5,954 nucleotides of DNA from Candidatus Thorarchaeota archaeon (GTDB taxonomy: Archaea > Asgardarchaeota > Thorarchaeia > Thorarchaeales > Thorarchaeaceae), in assembly GCA_016840385.1 (NCBI GenBank), contig JAEOSL010000159.1:1-5954 (forward strand). The letters are read 5' to 3'. Positions 1 through 5,700 of the stretch are shown piece by piece. Under the pieces are notes generated by a model. The model saw only the letters and a list, made by a program, of their open reading frames with translations. It was not told the DNA's origin and searched no databases. Position 1 is the first letter of the stretch; each line of letters begins with the position of its first letter. A program made the translations under genes and the position numbers.

Positions 1-1
1 C

Positions 2-805
2 TTGGGTGAACGTCTTCTTGAAGGACATCCAGAGCTAGAACTAACTGTAGACCTTTCAAATCCTGAACAGTCAATTTACCTTGAGGTTCGTGATGAACGT
101 ACATACATCTTCACTGAAACAATCAAGGGTGTAGGTGGTATGCCTACTGGTACTCAGGGGAAAGTAATCTGCACAGTTTCAACAGGTTTGGATTCTCCAA
201 TCGCTGCGTTCAAGGTTATGAAGCGTGGTACAATTCCTGTCTTCGTCTATTATGACAATTCTCCTCATTCTGATGAGAAATGCGCAGAAAGAGCAATTGG
301 ACAAGCCCAACTATTGGCTAACTACATCTACGATTACGAGGTAAAGTTGTACATCGTTCCCCATTGGCCTGATCTGGAAGAAGCAATTGATAAAGGTCCT
401 GAAAAGATGACCTGCATTTTTTGCAAACGTAACATGATGAAAATGGCTCGTGAAATTGCTATCATTGAAAAAGCTGATGCTATCGTCACTGGTGAGATCA
501 TTGGAGAGCAAGCCTCTCAGACCACAGCAAATCTGCGTGTACTTGATGAAGCAGTTGCAGATTTTCCAATATTGAGACCTCTTGCAGGGGATGACAAGGT
601 CGATATTGAACGCATGGCACATGAGATTGGAACCTACGAGTTTGCTAAGGATGGCATTGCCTGTTGTGACCTTGCACCAAAGTATCCTGCTCTTGCAGCC
701 AGAGTTGAGGATGCGAAATGTGCTGAAGAGAAGATGGATGCAACAATACTTGAAACTGAAATCAAGAATGCACAAGTTATAGTACTCCGAAAAGGCGGCA
801 AATAG
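2..805 (+). CDS. thiI: tRNA 4-thiouridine synthase ThiI (tRNA sulfurtransferase), 5'-truncated by window edge
   Basis: ThiI adenylates U8 of tRNA and replaces its oxygen with sulfur to give 4-thiouridine in the cytoplasm; in some organisms it also supplies sulfur for thiazole synthesis. Counting from the TTG at position 2, residues 1-55 are the end of the THUMP RNA-binding domain, including the family-typical stretch KGVGGMPTGTQGKV. The PP-loop ATPase follows, with its ATP motif at residues 60-65 (STGLDS; the usual form is SGGxDS). Then come CxxC-KR at 138-143, TGEIIGEQASQT at 163-174 and ILRPLAGDDK at 190-199. Cys222 falls where E. coli ThiI has catalytic Cys344: both lie 12 residues after the G of a GT-x-x-FA motif. 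The protein ends soon after, so there is no rhodanese domain, as in archaeal ThiI. The TTG is almost certainly not the start; about 100-130 N-terminal residues (ferredoxin-like domain and most of THUMP) should lie upstream. The family call is very secure. Confidence 0.93.
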   Translation: MGERLLEGHPELELTVDLSNPEQSIYLEVRDERTYIFTETIKGVGGMPTGTQGKVICTVSTGLDSPIAAFKVMKRGTIPVFVYYDNSPHSDEKCAERAIGQAQLLANYIYDYEVKLYIVPHWPDLEEAIDKGPEKMTCIFCKRNMMKMAREIAIIEKADAIVTGEIIGEQASQTTANLRVLDEAVADFPILRPLAGDDKVDIERMAHEIGTYEFAKDGIACCDLAPKYPALAARVEDAKCAEEKMDATILETEIKNAQVIVLRKGGK

Positions 806-941
806 AACTCCTCTATGAGCTTCTCGAAAAGCCAAATTCCTGTTTTAGTAAATTACTTCCCGTAATACAAAGTTCTTAAAGGGTTTTACACTTGAAACGA
901 CTGTATACGGCCTGTTTTTGGCCAACGGAGCGTGAAAGGTA
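806..941 (+). promoter_or_regulatory. thiI-histone intergenic region, probable histone promoter with short inverted repeats
   Basis: No gene is seen in this 136-bp gap. It holds a weak hairpin GCTT/AAGC (819-832) followed by a small T tract (843-846), which could help end thiI transcription. Next is a cluster of GTAA/TTAC half-sites at 847-866: AGTAA-A-TTACT overlapping ATTAC-ttccc-GTAAT. Two TATA-like candidates are TTCTTAAAG (872-880) and TGTATACG (902-909); neither is a strong archaeal TATA box. Lastly there is a GGCC-7nt-GGCC element (909-923). A gap this long before a highly expressed gene such as a histone makes its own promoter likely. The exact transcription start cannot be fixed from sequence alone. 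Confidence 0.35.
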
Positions 942-1178
942 ATGCCTAGATCTCGAAAAGACAGAATCATTCCAGTAGCACCAATTGACAAGCTCATTCG
1001 AAAAGCAGGGGCGGGCCGTGTGAGCGACAAAGGCGCCGAAAGACTTGCTCAAATTCTTGAAGAAGTGGGTGACTATATTGCTCGTAGAGCATATGAGTTA
1101 ACAGTTCACACAAAACGCAAGACAATCACTGACAAAGATATCGAACTTGCATACAAACAGTGGGGTCGACCATCTTAA
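942..1178 (+). CDS. archaeal histone (HMf/HTk family) with short basic N-terminal tail
   Basis: This DNA-wrapping chromatin protein forms dimers that polymerise on DNA. Its 78 residues hold one histone fold aligned to HMfB (from memory) without gaps at an offset of +7: helix 1 near 14-22, loop 1 with R26-V27-S28-D29, long helix 2 at about 30-56, loop 2 with R59-K60-T61, helix 3 at about 64-74. DNA-contact positions R26, R59, K60 and T61 are kept. The HMfB dimer-dimer contacts L46, H49 and D59 correspond to L53, H56 and D66 here. G23 matches the HMfB glycine (G16) whose small size allows dimers to stack. Residues 1-9 (MPRSRKDRI) form a basic extension absent from HMfB; the C-terminus ends QWGRPS. 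The ATG start is firm because an in-frame TGA lies at 933-935. A short AAAGGT Shine-Dalgarno-like stretch (935-940) sits unusually close to the ATG. The family call is very secure. Confidence 0.95.
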   Translation: MPRSRKDRIIPVAPIDKLIRKAGAGRVSDKGAERLAQILEEVGDYIARRAYELTVHTKRKTITDKDIELAYKQWGRPS

Positions 1179-1216
1179 TTTGAAATCCGTTGGGGTTTTG
1201 AAGGGGATGTATCCAT

Positions 1217-1235
1217 AGAATAATGAGATTATTCT
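1217..1235. promoter_or_regulatory. perfect 8-bp inverted repeat, candidate operator or leader hairpin
   Basis: AGAATAAT (1217-1224) and ATTATTCT (1228-1235) are exact reverse complements separated by GAG. The element ends three bases before the Shine-Dalgarno of the DUF2334 gene and 14 bases before its ATG. Its size and position suit a dimeric repressor site overlapping the transcription start. It could instead form an RNA hairpin just upstream of the ribosome site, if this gene is read through from the histone. Which of these applies is inference. Confidence 0.45.
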
Positions 1236-1238
1236 TCT

Positions 1239-1244
1239 GGTGAT
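1239..1244 (+). promoter_or_regulatory. Shine-Dalgarno of the DUF2334 gene
   Basis: GGTGAT is complementary to the conserved 3' end of 16S rRNA and lies five bases before the ATG at 1250. It supports that ATG as the start, together with the in-frame TGA at 1241-1243, which rules out a longer frame. The out-of-frame ATG at 1245-1247 is too close to the site to be used. Confidence 0.65.
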
Positions 1245-1249
1245 ATGTT

Positions 1250-1942
1250 ATGAGGAAAGCAGTTGAACCTGTAGAAGACAAGACTGTACTCCTTTCGATA
1301 CATGATGTATCTCCAATTCATGAAGATGATATAGTTCGAACCTATGATTTACTCTCCAAACTTGGTATTTCTAGTCTTACACTTCTTGTTACACCATTCT
1401 ATGCAATGAAGAAGGTCAACTCATTCACACGAGGGTCTCTCTTCAGCGAATTCTTACTTTCACTAGATATAGAACTCTCCCTCCATGGATACTCCCATTT
1501 TACAAAATCCGGAGCAATGAATGAATTCTCTTCACTTTCTACGGAGAGGATGGTTTCTCGTGTGAAGGATGGTGTTTTATTGATGCGGAAGAGCTTCGGT
1601 CAGAGACCTGTGGGATTTGTACCCCCTCTCTGGACTTCTCCCCCTCGTATAATAAAAGCCGCCAAGGAAGCTAAGATGGTCTATTGTGTCGAGGGAAATA
1701 ATATACACAGAAGTTCTGATTCTAAAGTATTCTCAACTGCTGAACGTATTATCGGTCAAGGTCAAAGCACAATCAATGCTGAAACAGCTATTTTTGAAAT
1801 GGAACTCGGTGGAGCGCTTCAAATAGCCATTCATCCTGCTGATTATCGCACCAATGACCTATTTGATATTCTTACTGATTTGAAGAATCGTCAACATTAT
1901 CGATTTCTAAGTTACAACGACTATCTCTTAGAAAAAAAATGA
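1250..1942 (+). CDS. DUF2334 protein, polysaccharide-deacetylase-like fold (putative metal-dependent hydrolase)
   Basis: The 230 residues carry the whole DUF2334 pattern, a branch of the carbohydrate-esterase-4 / NodB-like beta/alpha barrel. The motifs in order are SIHDVSP (16-22), with H18 and D19 placed like the catalytic Asp and its neighbour; LHGYSH (78-83), whose H79 and H83 form the HxxxH metal pair; NEF (91-93); GFVPPLW (122-128); and IAIHPAD (192-198), with H195 as the likely catalytic histidine. In the wider family these residues bind a divalent metal and remove acetyl groups from sugars. The substrate of DUF2334 members is not established, so deacetylation is an inference. There is no signal peptide or membrane segment, so it appears cytoplasmic, unlike many polysaccharide deacetylases. 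All key residues are intact and the length is normal for a stand-alone domain. It follows the histone by 71 bp on the same strand and meets the giant surface-protein gene tail to tail. The fold call is secure; the function is open. Confidence 0.85.
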   Translation: MRKAVEPVEDKTVLLSIHDVSPIHEDDIVRTYDLLSKLGISSLTLLVTPFYAMKKVNSFTRGSLFSEFLLSLDIELSLHGYSHFTKSGAMNEFSSLSTERMVSRVKDGVLLMRKSFGQRPVGFVPPLWTSPPRIIKAAKEAKMVYCVEGNNIHRSSDSKVFSTAERIIGQGQSTINAETAIFEMELGGALQIAIHPADYRTNDLFDILTDLKNRQHYRFLSYNDYLLEKK

Positions 1943-1969
1943 GATAGTGCTAGCCAATATGACTAGCAC
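1932..1969 (-). terminator. hairpin plus T8 tract between convergent genes
   Basis: GTGCTAG (1947-1953) and CTAGCAC (1963-1969) are perfect 7-bp arms around a 9-base loop in the 41-bp gap between convergent stops. Read on the minus strand, the hairpin lies 14 bases after the surface-protein stop. Its distal arm is followed by TATCTCA and then eight T in a row (1939-1932), a good U-tract for archaeal RNA polymerase. Read on the plus strand, the hairpin is followed only by a broken T-rich stretch (ACTTTCTTAGTTTCT), so termination of the DUF2334 transcript would be weaker. The T8 tract is the complement of that gene's last Glu-Lys-Lys codons. Confidence 0.6.
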
Positions 1970-1983
1970 ACTTTCTTAGTTTC

Positions 1984-2700
1984 TCAATCTTTCAATCCTA
2001 GACTCTTGACAAGTTCATCAACCAATTCTCGAGATAGATGGCGAGCTTGATCAATAATCATGTCGATTTCGTGATTGGGAACTCCTCTCTTGAGTAGTTC
2101 TGATTTCAGTTCCTCAATTTCGAATTGGCTCAGTTTGTCAGTTGGAGCTTCCTCTTCAGTAATTTCAGTTGGTTCGATTTCTGAATCACGTTCTTTAGTT
2201 TCCACATCGTCATCAACAAGGAATACTCGCTCTTCGACTTCTTCTTCAGGTATCGCTGCTTCCTCTTCTAGATCATCTGTAGACGAAATTGCTCTTGTTG
2301 CTTGAAGGGCTACTTCTTCAAGAATCTCTTCAACAGTCTTTCCTTCTGCGCGAGCTGCACGAATTGCTTCTTGAACAATTACCTCTTTCACAAAAGCCGC
2401 CTGCTCACTCAACTTCATCTTTGAGATATCTGCGTTGAATTCATCAAGTTCTTCTTGGTTGAGATGAGTCAGTATCGATAGTTGAATTAATAGCTCTCTA
2501 ATCTCTGGAACTTCTATTGGAATCGCTTGTTCGGGCATATCAGTTGACGTTCGTGTGATTTCGAGCTTCACAAAGGTGTCGTTGAATAGTTCTGCAACGA
2601 GGTCTTGTCTACTCTTACTGTCTGTGATTGGTTTAGGCATCTTGCCCTTTCGGAGTCGCTTGATTTGGCCATCAATCTGACGTATTCGCTTGGGGACACT
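1984..2700 (-). other. cytoplasmic tail of the surface protein: helical region, acidic linker, terminal three-helix segment
   Basis: Residues 1017-1254 counted from the internal GTG at 5748. A basic juxtamembrane helix is followed by a mixed stretch (1041-1080) and a long, mostly helical region (1082-1155) with heptad-like hydrophobics, including QAAFVKEVIVQEAIRAAR. Residues 1157-1205 are a probably disordered linker with 23 acidic residues out of 49. The end (1206-1252) reads as three short amphipathic helices broken by RGVPNH and HLS. Helix 2, its turn and helix 3 have spacing reminiscent of UBA-type bundles, but similarity by eye is weak. A protein-interaction role inside the cell is a reasonable inference; no enzyme motif is present. 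Confidence 0.6.
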
Positions 2701-5700
2701 CCAAACCTTGACATATGCTCCCAATAGTAGAATTATGCCAATTGCAAAAGGCAGCCCATACGTAGTCATGTTGATAATAAGTGTGTCAACATCATTAGGC
2801 TGAGCATGGATCAGAAAATTGATTTCAACCGAATTATAGAATTCTTTAATCAGGGTGATATGAATCACTGAATCTCCACCATATCCGATGGCCTGTATAA
2901 TCACTCTATAGAATCCGTTACCGAGGGAAGAATTCGTGACAGTAGTTGTAACTCCATAGGTTATTTGGAATATTGCTCCTTCAACTCCTACATCATGCCA
3001 TGTATCATTATAGTAAATATCGATTACAATATTTTGACCATTGGTAAGATTGTATTCAAAATCGATATCAGGATTGACAATCTGTCCAGCCCGCTTTAGA
3101 TTCGATTGAGTAGTGATTATTCGGATATAGATAGTCTTGTCTTGAAACTCTCGATGTGAATATTCCATATGGATCGACAAGAAGAATTGACCATCCAGAA
3201 TTATTTTAGTTTCATTGGTCGATTCATAGAGTGATAAATCGTTGGTATCGAATATGAAACTATACCACCCATTGCCCAAACTAATTATATCTCCGGTGAC
3301 ATTATGTGGTCCTAAAAGGTAAGTTCCAGGAGTTGCTGATAGAGTAGCCTGAATTGACGCTAAAGCAAGGCCACCAGAGATATGACCGATTGGACTTGTA
3401 TCGTTGTAGAAGAAGGTGACATTAAGTGTATCACCCATTGGAATCTCTAGATCAGATTCATCATTACTTGAATCCCATGTTCTTTCATCTGGAACAGATA
3501 CAATGAGTTCTGTATCTCTTATTTGAACGAATAGATTGGCACCACTCGTTCGCTCTTTGTAATTATCCTTTTGAAGATCAACGATGATTCGGTACTGAGT
3601 TCCAGATGAAAGATATGTTGTATCGATGAACATCAAATATGTGCCATTTTCAAGATCAAATGCATGGAGACCTGTGAACGGACCATAGTCATACAGTACT
3701 GTTGCATTTGTTATTCCACGGTCAAAAGCAGTGTCATAATATGTAAATCTGATATTTCCAGTCCAACCCCAGTCTTTTTCAGTGGTTAGAGTGGGTCCCC
3801 AAACTTCAGTTGTGATTTTACTAATTGTCAGGGTCAAAGTTGCAGTTGCAGTAGCTAGCACAGGATCAGTTGGAAATGCTCTAATTGTAAGTCCCCATGT
3901 ACCATAGAAACCAAGTGTTGTATTAAATTCCAAATCCCAAAGTTGTGTAGTGCTGTTATACGTGAAAGTTAGATTTAGACCATTGAAGTCAGATGAGTAC
4001 CAATATATCGTTGCATCACTAACCAATGTTTTGTTTTCAAATTCTGTAAGATTGACTGAGAATCTCACTAACTGTGAATATACCGCCTCAATATCAAACA
4101 ACAACTCTCCAGTATTATAGTCACGTACTGTGAGTTCGGAACCTGTTCGTGTAATTGATATCCGAATTTGATCACCAGCAGTCAGATAATCTTTGAAGGT
4201 GACTGAAAAACGAACTTCATAAGAGCCGGGTTCTAGCACAGTAGCACTGCCGGGGATAGTTCCATTCCAAGTTGAGGAAAATTCATCCCATGCAAGAGGA
4301 TATTGGACACCTTCAAGAGTGGCATAGAATGTTTCAACCTGTAGGTTATTGATCCAAATGGCTCTCTCAGTATCATTCAATTTAATGCTAAATGAAATCG
4401 ATTCTCCCCGTTCTACATCCGGAGAGCCCGTGTCTATTAACACAATATCACTGGGTAGTGCAAGAACGACGAGTGTAACTCTTTTGGTTGCCGAATGATA
4501 CTGGTTCTTCTCTGCGATGATTGTAACAAAACCGGTGCCTGAATCTGCAAGTGATGTGTTGACCCAGGCCTCATAGATTCCAGTATTTCCGATTTCAGTG
4601 AATATTCCAAATGCAGTTCCATATGTCCAGTTCAATGATGCTCCAGAAGTACGATTGAGATACAGAGTATTATTATATTCCGCAACTATGTATGCCTGTT
4701 CCGTCCATTTCAGTATTATTTCATTATTAAATGGTGAAAGTATCGTTGAGATTTCATTCACCGTAAACGCTGGATTAACGATCATAACGGTGTACGGGTA
4801 ATAATCAATAGTGATGTTTACTGAATATCCTCCGAAGTCAATCAGGTCGGCAGTACTGAATTCAATTGAAAATACACCCGATTCAGGATAATATGTGATT
4901 GTCAAGGAATCTGGAACGTTGCTTGTTCCATAATAGTGCACGTTAATCACACTGTTTGGAATAGATGTATTAGCTATACCATGAACATGGTCAAGGTCTC
5001 TCAATGTAATATTTATTATCACATAGTCATTTATCTGAACTGTTGGTGTCTGTACTGATGATTGCATATTCGCCCAGATGAGATCAACTGAACCAGTGAG
5101 TGGAATTGGTGATTTGTTCTTGTAATATGGTGAATTGCTTGGATTCCATTGGACTTCAAGTTCAAAGATGAAATCACCTAAATGACTTTCATCCCAAACA
5201 AGAGCATCTGTGTTAATTGAGATAAGATATTCTCCTGGAGCGTTTTCAGTCAATGTGTACTCGCTACCTTCATCGAGAGTCCTTACATGACTGACACAGC
5301 TGAATAGAATAGTCGCTCCTGGAACTGGATTTCCATTATCTTCATCCAAAAGGAAGAATGTAATATTCATCCAATCATGAACTGGTGTAGTTTCAATCTG
5401 CTGTGGTTCAACGAGAATGATACGTTCAGTTGTTGAAACCTTCATTGCTGTTCCATCATCTGTGTAGAATGGACTTGTTCCATCATTCCAGTCTACGAAG
5501 ATTGTTACATTGAAATCATGTATGAGGATTCCAGAAAGAACTGTTGAGTTGATAGTGATAATGAAAGTTGACCCAAATGGGGTTAGTACATAGTCTCCGA
5601 GGTTCAACAGTGTTCCATTTGAATAGATACTAATCTCAGAGGCTGTGATCCCTGGAATCTGCAGACCGTTGATTGAGTCAATATATGCAAAAGTGAAAGT

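Noticed and set aside
582..782. Plus-strand open frame of 66 codons inside thiI
   Set aside because: It is an alternative frame of a clearly conserved gene, with no plausible product.
311..835. Minus-strand open frame of 174 codons opposite thiI
   Set aside because: It lies almost wholly antisense to the conserved thiI coding region and its product has no recognisable motif; thiI explains the sequence.
909..923. GGCC-TGTTTTT-GGCC hairpin in the histone leader
   Set aside because: The stem is only four base pairs and GGCC is itself palindromic, so it is too weak to call a separate regulatory RNA or terminator.
845..1030. Minus-strand open frame across the histone promoter and 5' end
   Set aside because: It overlaps the start of the histone gene in antisense and has no domain.
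2075..2305. Plus-strand Ser-rich open frame of 76 codons
   Set aside because: The serine runs are the complement of the acidic Glu/Asp codons in the surface-protein tail, so it is a composition artefact.
4437..4801. Short open frames on both strands within the surface-protein gene
   Set aside because: They are shadows of the long minus-strand frame, without start signals or recognisable products.
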